Shown piece by piece: positions 25,301 to 35,992 of a DNA stretch of 64,000 nt. The notes below the pieces were generated by a model, which saw nothing but the letters and a program-made list of their open reading frames with translations, searched no databases and had not been told where the DNA came from. Both the position numbers and the translations under genes were made by a program. How positions within the stretch are numbered: position 1 is the stretch's first letter; every line of letters starts with the position of its first letter. This DNA comes from Penicillus capitatus (Eukaryota; Chlorophyta): the NCBI GenBank assembly GCA_965649825.1, contig OZ287698.1, positions 1,612,001 to 1,676,000 of the forward strand, written 5' to 3'.

Positions 25301-26404
25301 TACGGTCTTGATTTTCAGATATCCATTCATGCTTCAGAAGATCGGTAGCAGATGGCCTTTTCATGGGGTCCTGCAGCAGCAGCAGCAGATATGGAACATC
25401 TAAGGGTGTTTGGCTAGTACCTTTATAAAACAAGAGAGAAGAAAAGAACGAAGAGAATCTGAGATTCCTTGAGGTAGCGGTGGGTGTTTATCTTGAACAA
25501 TTCGAAAAAGAGCAGAAAGAGGCTGACAATCAAAATACGGTGCTGAACCAGTGAGTAATTCCACAATGAGGCATCCGATACTCCAAATATCGGCAGCTGT
25601 GGTAACACTGGACAACTCAATCACCTGACAGCACCATTCTGACATGGAGAGATGGTAGGGAACCGTGTGAGCACACCTCTGGAGCCATCCAATAAGGGGA
25701 TCCAGCAACAGTCTTATCAGTTTCCTCCTCTGTCCCCTTACTCCCCCTATCAGCTAATTTGGCGGCCACCCCAAAATCAGCTAGTTTGATGACCATCTGC
25801 ATGCAGTCACATCAGAAAAAACTAGACAGACGTGTCTTGGACGGAAGGATGGCCATACATCTTTAGTGGTTAATATGTTCGCTCCTTTTATGTCTCTATG
25901 CACGACTCCTTGGTCATGCAAATACTCTAATCCACTCAGCACTTGAGCAACATAAAGTGCGACCCATCTCTCAGAGAATGCTCCGTAATTCGTTTGTTTG
26001 ATGACACCAGCTAAGGAACCACTCTCCATGAACTCCAGAATTATGTACAAATGATTATTTGTCTTTATGGAATCGTAGTATTGAACGATATTCTCATGAT
26101 CTAAATTCTTGAGAAGGTCGATTTCGCCTACGACTCCATTGAGCTGTTCCTTCGAAACGCCAGTGAGTGGTATCTGCTTCACTGCCACAAAACGACCTTC
26201 TTGCTGGTCGAAAGCCTTAAAAACGCGACCATTGGCTCCACGTCCCAGCTCAGCACCAATGGTGTAGCGACCCGCCAGAATAGACTGCCCTCCACGAGGA
26301 ACGTCGCTAAACGGCGAAGACGATGTTGGAGTTGGTGGTCCGCGAGGGATCGGCGAGGAACGATGTGAACTGCTTGCGCCTTCAGGACGTCCTCCATTCG
26401 ACAT
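22360..26404 (-). CDS. MAP3K-epsilon / Cdc7-type STE11 kinase with ARM-repeat tail
   Basis: One multi-exon gene. The kinase domain follows a Ser/Pro-rich start (ATG 26404): [18 protein letters not shown] (glycine loop), VAVKQIPL (ATP lysine), [10 protein letters not shown] (catalytic loop), [11 protein letters not shown] and the activation/P+1 segment [10 protein letters not shown]. Then come [20 protein letters not shown] and [11 protein letters not shown], closely matching plant MAP3K-epsilon and fission-yeast Cdc7 (septation/cytokinesis signalling). After a low-complexity linker, exons at 24380-23364 and 23345-22566 encode armadillo-like repeats ([20 protein letters not shown], then [19 protein letters not shown]). 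The C-terminus is recovered only with a GC-AG intron (22507-22565), which joins HPRPK to [15 protein letters not shown] and ends AFQMNQIW at 22360, as in plant MAP3K-epsilon. Exons between 24400 and 25040 are poorly resolved. It diverges from the ferredoxin-like gene by 192 bp. Confidence 0.88.
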
Positions 26405-26596
26405 TGTTTCTGTGGTGGGACGATAAACAATACGCGAACGCGAAGAATCGAAACCCACTCACTCGTCCTGCAACTTATTGTGTGCAGGAACGCTTTCTTG
26501 CGACGATGGCGTGCTTCGAAAAGATGCAAAATGAGATGGTGGTGGTGGCGAAGACCGAACGTCTTTCAACACGCCGTTCGTTTGTTCGTTTCCATT

Positions 26597-27297
26597 ATGC
26601 GTGTCGGGATTAACCGCACAAGTGTTGGTCGGCTGTCGCAACTGCGTCTCCGTCCAATCGCTGCTGGAAACGAAAGACAGTTGCCACCCTCTGGGACTGT
26701 CGGAGAGGACCGGTATCCTTTAACAGTCAGAAAGGGAGACATGCGTCGTCGGTGATGCGCCATGCGTGTTTAGGTTTAAAGATTTGAAAGTTCCAGGGAC
26801 ATATTGGTGGAAAGAGGCCAACACGAAGGGATCCGAACTCGCAGTGACATTCGACACAGGCGAAGGCGAGATTGTACTCTTAGTTGCCATTCGGCCGAAC
26901 GCGCATTATTGAAATGGATTCAGGAGGTGCGGGCTCTCTCCGGTGATAATGTACTAAGAACAGCTGAGGGATGTGGTGCCATGAAGCCGAATGTGTAAGC
27001 TGTTTAGGATGGAAACAATGTCCACTTTATGTGTTTTGTGCATGCTTAGCGATTTCTGCTTGGAAGGCACGTGTGAGCTGTGTCTTGTGGAGGGTAAAGG
27101 TTTGCAAGAAACATCCTGGAAGGCAGACCCAACAGGCAAGCGATCATGCATCCAACTACAATGAAACCGAAGGCAATCTTCTGAACACAGGAAAAGGCGT
27201 TGTCCGATCGTGTCTGACGCCATTTCCTGCAGGATGCGCAAAGATGATGGTCAAAGTGCTCAGTGATGAAGAGATATGGAACGAAGGCGTCGTCTAA
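26597..27297 (+). CDS. 2Fe-2S ferredoxin-like protein, probably plastid, five small exons
   Basis: None of the individual open frames looks like a gene, but one splicing path gives a coherent protein of about 150 residues. Exons are 26597-26712, 26774-26873, 26924-26994, 27050-27093 and 27173-27297, all bounded by GT and AG. A basic Ser/Arg leader (about 38 residues, transit-like) is followed by FKDLKVPGTYWWKEANTKG and a beta-grasp-like stretch (VTFDTGEGEIEVRALSGDN, VLRTAEGCG). The cluster motif is CLEGTCELC, i.e. C-x4-C-x2-C as in plant-type ferredoxins, with a later Cys in GVVRSCLTPFP as the likely fourth ligand. The spacing of 16 residues before that Cys is shorter than the usual ~29. The tail ends DEEIWNEGVV. 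It may be an electron carrier or an Fe-S domain protein of the plastid. The splice path is inferred from phase and motif agreement. Confidence 0.6.
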
Positions 27298-27935
27298 TCA
27301 ACGACATGACAATCTACGTACTCAGCGATGAGGAATGAGGAATGAGACAGTTGTCTAAACAGTGAGATGACCATGACTTCTTCAAGAGCATGCACTGCTT
27401 TACACATCCATGTTGATACAGTTTTGTAAATCCTCTTGGCAAAAATCGGTTGTCCCATTTGAATGGAGAACTTGTTGACGTGGATTCGGTCAGTCTTCGA
27501 TACGTTTGATAAGATTAAACCCGCATAAATTCCATGCATGTCGTGTCACGTTTGTCACGCGGGAGACACCGCGCTAAGAGAACAAATAGCGGACGACTTC
27601 AAACGTTCTCACAGCAAGGTGTCTACAAGTTCGCATCTACGGATTTATATGCCAGCTGTGACTAGACAGGTAAGTTCATCAGCCTCTCGGTACCATAAAA
27701 AAGGGACTTTGAGTTGACGTGAACACCACATGAGCACCCCTTGGGAAACAGGACACTTGGAAAACTAGGTAGGCGATGTGACAGCGACACGAGAGCGTAA
27801 CAACGTTACGAAGAGAAGTCGCCCACAATGACAATAATTAATTTATCTTCGCATCTCGCTGCCGCCACCGCGTTTCCGTTGTTGATCGATACAGATTGCG
27901 ATTAACGTTTCGAGCAGCAGTAACTACACACCGCG
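27298..27935. other. Intergenic, no supported gene
   Basis: 640 bp with short chance frames only. An AT-rich TTTATATG at about 27643 could be a promoter element for the small frame at 27936. Nothing else is recognisable. Confidence 0.5.
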
Positions 27936-28163
27936 ATGTTGGCTGACAAATTACTCGACGCGATGGACAATCCTAGCGAGGTGCACGCAAACCCCAAGCT
28001 GAGGCGTTGCATTTCGACAATCGACACGGAGAAGGTACAAATATATGGCGTACAAAAGATGCGATGTGTGTTTACAGGAAAGGTGTTCTCTTTCATTTTC
28101 TTGGACGTTGAAAAAGGGCAGATGCGATGTGCTGCTTTAAGGCAGCGCGACATCTTCGACTAG
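27936..28163 (+). CDS. Possible N-terminal exon(s) of an RPA1-like protein
   Basis: A short ATG frame (MLADKLLDAMDNPSEVHANP...). With an intron starting GTACAA at about 28036 and ending TTTACAG at about 28078, the product reads LRRCISTIDTEKERCSLSFS, which weakly resembles the N-terminal OB-fold of RPA70 (where VLQV..I.......RYRLLLSDG is usual). The remaining frame has a phase conflict. It lies just upstream of the fold-back element at 28290, and the RPA DBD-B-like exons lie just beyond that element. The link between the two is speculative. Confidence 0.25.
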   Translation: MLADKLLDAMDNPSEVHANPKLRRCISTIDTEKVQIYGVQKMRCVFTGKVFSFIFLDVEKGQMRCAALRQRDIFD

Positions 28164-28289
28164 ACCAAAGAACACACTAGACAAACCAGAGACGGTGTGG
28201 ATGCAGCGCTTTTATAGGACGGGCCGTGCAGGGCACTACGGCGCGTCGACCGACCACGCGCCGTAGCATAGTCATCGAGTGTTGATCCG

Positions 28290-28870
28290 GTCGATTAAGG
28301 GGGTAAAATCACTATAACCCGGCCCTCGACGCCAAAGTAAGGGGGTAAGTTCATTGTAACCCGTCCTCAGACCTCAAGTCAGTGGGTAAGTTCACTGTAA
28401 CCCGTCCTCAGACCTCAAGTCAGTGGGTAAGTTCACTGTAACCCGGCCCTCGGCCTCAAGATTTGGGGGAAGTCATGTGTGAAACAAACATGTTGGGGCA
28501 CCTGAACTTGAAGGTGTTCTCAACTTCGGGCCGCATCAGTCGGCTTCCACGTCCATACTTCACCCCAACGTTAAGCAACTGGTGTACGACTATCAAGTCA
28601 TCTTCACGCATTTCGACGAGTGAACAAGAATGACGGACCGCGTTCTCATGAACATGCCCACCTTCGAGTTCAGGCACCGCAACATGTTTGTTTCACACAT
28701 GACTTCCCCCAAATTTTGAGGCCGAGGGCCGGGTTACAGTGAACTTACCCACTGACTTGAGGTCTGAGGCCGGGTTACAGTGAACTTACCCACTGACTTG
28801 AGGTCTGAGGCCGGGTTACAGTGAACTCACCCCATTATTTTGGCGTCGAGGGCCGGATTACGCGAGCCTA
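28290..28870. mobile_element. Fold-back (long inverted repeat) element with tandem repeats in both arms
   Basis: The left arm (about 28290-28510) and right arm (about 28675-28860) are reverse complements of each other. Each contains about three or four copies of a roughly 42-bp unit built around GGGTAAGTTCACTGTAACCC and CTCAGACCTCAAGTCAGT. The arms close with a shared segment containing GGGGGAAGTCATGTGTGAAA, directly flanking a unique central loop of about 160 bp (28520-28675). The copies differ by only a few bases between arms. The layout (internally repeated inverted arms around a small loop) is that of fold-back/MITE-like non-autonomous DNA elements. The 74-codon minus-strand frame across the loop has no recognisable motif. 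I could not fix the target duplication. Confidence 0.7.
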
Positions 28871-29101
28871 CATGCCGATTTCGATGAAGTCACCCGAAAA
28901 ACAGGACACCGGTTGCTCGTTGCGGCGATGGTCGCATAACCATTGAAATGGATTATATTGATTATATTTTTTTGTCAATAATTTTTTTAAACAAATCAGG
29001 ATTTTAACACCCGCCCTAAACTAAAAAAGGCCGAGTGTTAAAGAAATACCAATAGGTAATGTTGCTCCAATACCAAGCCAAATCGATATGAGCTAGATGC
29101 C

Positions 29102-29800
29102 ATGAAGTTCTACGACAGACTCCACATCGGCAGCAACTACATAACTTTAAACGCGGACATCACTCGAATCCGAGACACGGTAGTTAACATCTCATACTTT
29201 TCTCGCTCATTCGTGGATTTCTGTTCAACTGTTGAAAGGCTTCGAGACGGACTTTGAGATACGACCGAACATCTCCTCGACCGTGGATTTTGTGCCCGGC
29301 GAGGCAGCTGAAATCAGCGCCCTTCGCGTCTTCCATATGGTATGATAATCTCACTCTTTTGGCTGCCGAAAGTGGCGTAACGTGTTGTGTAGTTCAAGAC
29401 GATCGAATCGATTCGTCACATGGACAGTGGAAAGCCGTCGATGCGATTGACATCGTTAAAAATGTCGAAAGCAATCAACGCATTAGGAAGCGAGACGGCG
29501 TTGAAGTGGTGATTAAACGCATCACGATCAAAGACAATTCCGATTGCTCTATCGAAGTGCACTTCGCTCTTCTGTAAGCATTCACATACAGTCTTCGGTC
29601 TAGATCACATTGTGGGACCATATATGGCTGTTAACAAAGGAAACGAGATTGAAACTGTAATGAGCGATGGCAACAACAAAGAAGTCTGCCGATTGAGTCT
29701 ATCGTACATAACATCGACAACAATAGGTGATGATTTCCCTGTCATCTCACGCGAACCAGCGGCATCTTACCCCTCAAAAGGTCCGCTTACGATGTAGACA
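29102..29800 (+). pseudogene. RPA1 (RPA70) DNA-binding-domain-like gene fragment
   Basis: Starting at the ATG at 29102, MKFYDRLHIGSNYITLNAD is joined by an intron (29180-29238) to GFETDFEIRPNISSTVDFVP, which matches the DBD-A/B linker of RPA70 (...YEITF....I......FNFVPI). Further on, in another frame, AVDAIDIVKNVESNQRIRKR and VEVVIKRITIKDNSDCSIEV match DBD-B (VDVIGVVK...R...G....KR.I.L.D.S..S.EV). The donor at 29340 and the acceptor at 29390 are out of phase by one base, and a later block (29606-29796, DHIVGPYMAVNKGNEIETV) again needs a phase change. No DBD-A, zinc-ribbon DBD-C or long N-terminus is seen. Either a decaying copy, an RPA of the kind carried by some transposons (Helitrons), or a real gene hit by assembly indels. 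Confidence 0.5.
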
Positions 29801-30160
29801 TTCAACGCTACACGAAGCGCAAGCAACAGCTTCACTCGAACGACAACCCGGACCCTCGAACTGGGCCGACGACGTTCCGACGCAATTCCACACGAACTCT
29901 TTGACATACGCGAACCCTAACGATCCGATCTCCGTCTTTCTGCAAAGACTACAAGGAGCAGTATGCACAGACAGCTACAGGCCGTGTCCATGTGCAGCAT
30001 CAATTTGATCTACCACACTCGTGACGACACCAGATATCTTCTTCATTTAGCGCAAAGGAAAACGATTGGACCTTTTAGTGAACTTACACGCTGGAGAATT
30101 TCAGGCGTCTATCTTGCCAGTCGAAATGGAAGCATGCGATCTGGAGGCATTGGTACCTAA

Positions 30161-30485
30161 GCTCTGTAACTTCAATTTGTGATGTTGCCAATGTTTGTTT
30201 TGGGATTAACGGATCACGAAGCATATGTATCGAAATGACATCTCGTCGAGCCAGTACTTATGCTCTTCTCACCTGATTGCATAGAGACTCTTCAAGCTAG
30301 GGTACTGTTTCAGTCGATTCATGTAAGAATTGGTTCCGCTAGCAGTGCACCGAATCGACCTGTATGGAGAACAAGGAATAACGAAGAAAGGAACCTGTGA
30401 GTAAGAATCCCTCCTCTGTCTTGGTTGGATGACTGATTTAAATAGAAGGCGGTTTTTTAATCCTTCTAATCTTTCGTTCTTTCTC
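30161..30485. other. Intergenic, no supported gene
   Basis: About 325 bp between the RPA-like fragment and the 3' end of the minus-strand gene. Nothing recognisable. Confidence 0.4.
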
Positions 30486-32098
30486 TCAGTTACGAATGAT
30501 CTGTTCGTCAAAAACCCAGTTCAATCCACTCATGATCTCAAATGGTACTCCGCCTATATTTCCAAACTTCACCTTATGATATCCCAAGAACACTGTCATC
30601 GCTTCGAAGAAACCAGAGATGCCTCCAAAGTTTGCCTTAAGTTTCCCATCGAACATCAAAGTCATGACAGACTCAAATGTATGCTCCATCCACTTTTTAT
30701 GCCTCAGAATAAATGCATGACCACCCGAGTAACGATCCGATGGTACGTCCAAGAGAAAAGCAGAGTAGGCGGAATGCGCTAAACGATCAACTGTCATGAA
30801 TAGCAAAGGACCATTCCTGGCTCTGGGAATATTCGCATGGAAGAGCTGCAAATTCCACCCTGGTGCTTTGAGATAGATGCACATGAGAAACATCAAAATG
30901 GTGCTGTCAGAAGGAATATGTCGTCCGGTTTCTCGAGTATAGCTCCTTGTCGTCTGATGTCCCTCAAAGTCCGCCAACACCAGATCTTGCAACAACTGCT
31001 CCAGTCGACTGCAAACAAATCCATGAGGACATCCATCAGGAATCAGATTCTGGATCCACGTTCCAGAGAAGAGCCATATCATGTAAGCCATCGTCGACAA
31101 TGCCTTCAGACAGTGTCACATCAGACAAACGATGGAAGAAAGAAGAGTCAGTCAGACATTCATGTACTCCCTCTTCCTTTCCGGATTATCGGTCGCAGCA
31201 GAGGCTAGCTGTTCTTCCAAGATCTGACGTCTTCTCTGAATCCACTGACTCTGTCTTTGCGCCTGTTCGTTCGTCAGTTGCACTGTCAATGGGAACAGTG
31301 GGGCATTCGACTCATGGAATGCATCTGCATACGATTTGGCGGTCTGGAAAGCATTTCTTGCCTGCTCGAGTGCGCGCGTCACGACATGGACACGGAACCA
31401 TTGTCGGAAACGGCGCACACATGCCTATGAAATAGTCTATGCTTTGGCTCTAAGACAGGCGACCATGTTTACTTCGTAAGTAGAGCCATCCAGGTGGATT
31501 TCTCGTAGGAGAGGCAACAAGTACGTCAAAGGCGTCACGGTCAGATCATTCGCGTCGAGTTCTCCGATAACATCCGTTGTCGTTCGCTGCAGCCATTCAG
31601 GGTGACCATCATGGTCTGAGAATTGGCTTCCCTTACCAACGACACTTCACAGACGACTGTTTGACCAAGAACTTGAAACATCGTCCAAGACGGGATTGTT
31701 GGCAACTGGAAAGATGGGACGCGTGCGATTTGACGATGCCATGCAATGCAGATGAATAAATCGACGTTAACCTTCATAATGCACGGATAAAGAATGCAAT
31801 TGGACGCGAACGACGACTCCGAGTAAGCTGTTTTCTCGATTCGCAAACCGATCATGAGTCGGTTGATGGAAACGTCTATTAACCTTTCTGAAGCTATGAC
31901 GCTGAGGTGGACACATCTCGAGGAGGATAACTGCGTTATGGCTCTCTCTTTTAAAGAATCTTGGTGACAAGGCTCTTTCGATCTTTGCAAGAAGGCGTAA
32001 AGGATATCAACAGTTCTCTTCTCTAACGTGCGGAGGCGTGTTGCCTGTAAGCTCTTCCAGTTTTTGTCTTGACTCCTTCTGCAGTCTGCAATCTGCAA
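30486..32098 (-). CDS. Unrecognised multi-exon protein
   Basis: I do not recognise this gene. Three regions look like real exons. About 31436-31560 gives GELDANDLTVTPLTYLLPLL followed by IHLDGSTYEVNMVACLRAKA. About 31152-31418 gives a basic helical block (RRFRQWFRVHVVTRALEQAR, partly IQ-motif-like) ending in QRRRQILEEQLASAATDN. About 30486-31010 (after a TTTGCAG acceptor) gives RLEQLLQDLVLADFEGHQTT and a C-terminal half rich in aromatic and Gly residues (FMTVDRLAHSAYSAFLLDVP, then KFGNIGGVPFEIMSGLNWVF). A small piece between them (VTLSEGIVDDGLHDMALLWN) also looks coding. Upstream frames to about 32098 (PSWTMFQVLGQTVVCEV) probably belong to the same gene. Exon joints and start are not established. 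Confidence 0.45.
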
Positions 32099-32247
32099 TC
32101 GTCACATTCGTATTCTTCCCGTATTCCAGCGCATGGATTCGAGTAAGCAAGAAAAGTCTTGACACGCGGCGTAGAGCTGTGAATGAAGCTTACGGGCCTT
32201 AGAAGATTGAAGAACTCCCTCGTTTGTTCGAGCTGTCGCCTTCCCAA

Positions 32248-33078
32248 CTAAGTCAAGGAAATGTTGTCACAATGGAGCAAATGCATTTATTACCAACAAT
32301 CGAAATAAGGATCATCAATAACTCGGGGTTGCACTTGTGTTTGTGCCCGCCTCATCGCCGATGAAATATCGAGGAGACCTTTACTGTCAAAAAAAGGAAA
32401 ACATGTCGTCTGCACTTAAGATATTAGCTTGAATCAACAAAGGACATTTGTCAAGTGACCATCTAGCTTCATTTGGACACGGAATTACAGAAAGCTGGTG
32501 CTTGTAATCTAGAATTTTAAAGATCATCGGGAGTATCACTACAGAACAAAAAAGACCTGATTGCTCATAGTCACAGAGGACGTCCGACGGATTTCGACAT
32601 AGCGTGCATCGAAGAAGTCTCTTTTTGCATGTGCACTGAACAGCATTTTGATAGTGACCAATGCTATCAAGGCGTGCTCGCATATGAAGCATCGCGTCGT
32701 TGACTCTAAATCTCCAAAGAGGCCAAAACTGCAATGCATTTGGAGACTCTTTCTATAACGCAACGTTCATGGTAGTTGTATCAGATCAGGTGATCAATTG
32801 CTTCGATGAAGCGTGTGCAAAGTGTTTTGTAACTGTGGACATCATCTATAATCAACACCTTCCAAAGCTCTCAAGATCGTTGTGTGTATTGTGAATGACA
32901 GACAGTCACAATCAAAACAGAATGATGAATTTAGACGTCTGCGATGGATAAGATGTCTGTCAGCATAGAATTTCGCTACGTCGACATTCGAGCTTTTAGT
33001 TCTTCGATCAACAGAGCGTTAAAACGTCTTTTGTGAAAAATACCACAGAGAGAGAGTTTCCTTTTGTAATCTTCGGCA
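32248..33078. other. Mostly non-coding; possible 5' exon on the minus strand
   Basis: 830 bp without a firm gene. On the minus strand about 32550-32690 an ATG frame with a Cys-rich stretch (CTCKKRLLRCTLC) runs into a GT donor and might be a 5' exon of the unrecognised gene at 30486-32098. The end of the interval should hold the promoter of the cupin gene. Confidence 0.3.
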
Positions 33079-34440
33079 ATGCCACAGTCGACGGAAGTGT
33101 CGACGCCGCCGAACGGTTTTCTTGAAATACCGCCGACAGCACCGCAAATCGTTTGCTTTTCGGATGAGGATAAGGAAAAGCACGTACTGAAGTTTCCGCA
33201 ATCGCCGGTAAAAGGCCAAGGCGTCGTTATCTTTTCCAACGAACAGCGTGAACGTTTTAAAGTCTCTCTCAGTGCTACGGAGGATTTCAAAGATGGGATT
33301 TTTCTTGACGTTGTGAAGAAATGCGACGCCGACGAGACGCGCCTCGTAATCAAAAACGGAATGGAGCCTGATAAAACATTCACATTCAAGAACGTTTTCA
33401 TTGACGATGAAGCAAGGGCTTCGTACTGGATCAGCTTCTCTAGCGAAGAAAAAGAATTTAAGTACGGTGTTGGAGAAGCACGAGAGGACCTGGTTCTGTT
33501 GTGTTGTAAATGCATGTGCGTGAATGATATGCCACCTGACTTGACATTTGTTAAGTTATCGGAAGATCTGAAGCTGGAATGCTTTCAGCGCGATCCAGTT
33601 GTCATTGATCCTCCACTCGCCGTCATTCCAGTGGACGAATTCACTATGGAAAATGCAGCAAAGAGTTCGTTTGCAGTTCCAGCAAATCTAACCAGCATTT
33701 GTCAAAAACTGTATGGAAACATTTCTGGCGGATCATTCAAGCTCAACACAGATGATTTCCCGTGCTTCACTGATGCCATTGAAGCGAGCATTAGGAATAA
33801 GGATGGCTGGTGTTACAGAACGCTGAAGAGCAAGGCAGGGGAGTTTCCTGGAGGCGAGTTAAAGACTTACCTAAGAATCACTCTTGGTGTTAATCAAGGA
33901 GAATCCCCTGGGATTCCTTACGTCATGGAAATATGGCCACCGGGTCACTCTTCGCCAATCCATAGGCATGCTGAAGCAAATGCTATCATTAGAGTGCTGC
34001 ATGGACAAATTCATGTGTGTCTGTACAAGATGCTGTCAATACACCACGACAAACCATTCCAGGAGGCCGATTTCAGAGAAGGCGATGTTACGTGGATCTC
34101 ACCAACGCTCAATCAAACGCATATGCTGGAGAATAGATGCTGTGAAACGTGTATCACGATTCAGTGTTACATGTATGCAGCGCAGGATAATCAGCATTAC
34201 GAGTACTTTGATTATTTGGTGGACAAAAAGAAAGGCGAAATCAAGCACTTCTATCCACATAGCGATTGCGACTTCTTAGTTTTTAAGGAAAAAATGAAGG
34301 AGGAGTATTGCTGGAAAACACCAAAGATGATCGATAGTGCAGATAAGAGTCGAAACAGTAATAGTTGGATATCAAAGACATTGAAGAATTTTTGCGAGAG
34401 ATTTGGTGCGTGGATCGGTGTCGGTAAAGAGAGAGTTTGA
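33079..34440 (+). CDS. Cysteine-dioxygenase-like cupin with N-terminal sensor-like domain
   Basis: A single uninterrupted 453-codon frame with ATG at 33079. The C-terminal half is a thiol-dioxygenase cupin. The metal-binding strand reads PPGHSSPIHRHAEANAIIRV, with the two His of the CDO-type H-x-H motif (IHRHAE); the later GDVTWISPTLNQTHML supplies the third His. The N-terminal part (about residues 30-160; GVVIFSNEQRERFKVSLSA, then YWISFSSEEKEFKYGVGEAR) is a separate beta-rich domain, resembling the Methyltransf_FA/DM9-type folds found beside cupins in other protists (weak inference). A lysine- and serine-rich tail follows. CDO oxidises cysteine to cysteine sulfinate; whether this enlarged version uses cysteine or another thiol cannot be read from sequence. 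The lack of introns contrasts with most genes in the window. Confidence 0.75.
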   Translation: MPQSTEVSTPPNGFLEIPPTAPQIVCFSDEDKEKHVLKFPQSPVKGQGVVIFSNEQRERFKVSLSATEDFKDGIFLDVVKKCDADETRLVIKNGMEPDKTFTFKNVFIDDEARASYWISFSSEEKEFKYGVGEAREDLVLLCCKCMCVNDMPPDLTFVKLSEDLKLECFQRDPVVIDPPLAVIPVDEFTMENAAKSSFAVPANLTSICQKLYGNISGGSFKLNTDDFPCFTDAIEASIRNKDGWCYRTLKSKAGEFPGGELKTYLRITLGVNQGESPGIPYVMEIWPPGHSSPIHRHAEANAIIRVLHGQIHVCLYKMLSIHHDKPFQEADFREGDVTWISPTLNQTHMLENRCCETCITIQCYMYAAQDNQHYEYFDYLVDKKKGEIKHFYPHSDCDFLVFKEKMKEEYCWKTPKMIDSADKSRNSNSWISKTLKNFCERFGAWIGVGKERV

Positions 34441-35992
34441 TTTAAAGGTAGTGTGTGCATTTTTGCTTTGCAACGTTTTTTCACAGGAGTTTTCAGCATT
34501 AAAAAAGCACATGGTTCTCAGTAACAATCCGGGTGTCAAATTAAAACGTAACCAGTTGAAAACACTGAACTTTTGGCTTCATAGAAAGCAATTCGATGTC
34601 TCTTGAAGACAGACATCGTCAAACATATGAGTGTTTTGGCGTGCTCTATTTTTTGGCAGCTTCGATTCTTGAAGAGATCTTGCAGTCATGACTTGACTTC
34701 CTTATCTGTTTTTGTCCAAATTTTGAATCACATCCAAGTGTCGGTGGTCTTTGACAGCGAACGAAGGCATCGGTCATGGCAAAATAAATGTCTCAACCGA
34801 GAGTCCCCTAACGGCGACTCTGCACGTTGTGAAGGACCACCAATGCAAGATGGTTGACTAACCGCGAATGAAAAATTCGCCAAAGGCTAGTCAAACAAGA
34901 GCACATCTGAATCAGAATCCCACATAAACGGTTTTGTTTCTGTTTCGTACTCATTCGCATGGCTCATGGAATCGTAAAAGGGTGATGAGATGCTTTAGCG
35001 AGTTTACTCGCCTATCGTAATAGATGTTGCGTTCGCTCTTACAAGAGCAAATACCGTCGCAGCGACGTCGGCACAAAACATTTTTATACCGTGGACAATT
35101 GTGTGGCTATTCGTTTATATGCCCACATGAAGTTCTACTTTCCTTTTGCCTGTTGTTTGTCTGTCTGTGTTCATGCCTATGGTCTAAAATCAACTGCAAT
35201 GCCACCAGTGGCGTTAGGTGATTGACCTTAGCGAAACAGCAGTTTAAGAATCACGTTTTGGGTTTATGTCATTACACACTTCGCTGTCATCACAACGCTT
35301 AGAGTATTCGCACGGAACAGATTTCAACGCCATATAGGATACGACTATCGCGAAATGGAGAATTGATGGATGGCAGAAGCTACGAACTTGATCGCTTTCT
35401 AGCTGACAGCAATGTCGACTCTTGACTACACCGACGTGACGGCGACGCTGCATGGCGACGTATGATATTAGATACGTCGCAGTTAAAACATAGTAAGTAT
35501 TGTAGCTATTGTTGAAGTGGAGGGCACCCTTTTCGTATATATAGCACGCGCAAAGCAAGCGAGAAAAGCATAAGACAACCGAGAAAAACCAATCAGGTAT
35601 CCAGATAATGCAGATATCTCATTTCTCAGGTTGATCCAGCTGTTTTGTTGCGTGGCGTTCGTGTCCTAAAAAACTGAATTCACTATACCAGAGATATCGA
35701 GTACACCGTGAAAGGCTCAGTATGGATTTGATGGAGTAGTCAGAATCTGGTAGAGACGATGTGATACAGAATCTGGGAGCGATTCTCACTCGTGCGCGAA
35801 GTACAGACCACCTTAAACCAAAACTACCTTTTCCTTGGGTAAGAGACTCATTCGAACTCGTTGGCACGTTCCAGCTCCGGTGTAGTGCCTCCAATTCGGT
35901 CCGCTTCTTGTCGGAATCCGATTTGCAATTCTAGTTGTTGATGAGGTCAATCTTCTCCTTCGAGATAATTCTCCCTGTAAGTTCCATCAAGT
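34441..35992. other. Intergenic, no supported gene
   Basis: 1.55 kb with only short chance frames on both strands. A TATATATAG at about 35536-35546 (read on either strand) could be a core promoter. I see no repeat shared with the rest of the window. Confidence 0.45.

Noticed and set aside
28290-28870. CRISPR-like regular repeats
   Set aside because: The repeats are contiguous tandem units mirrored in inverted arms, without unique spacers, in a eukaryotic genome.
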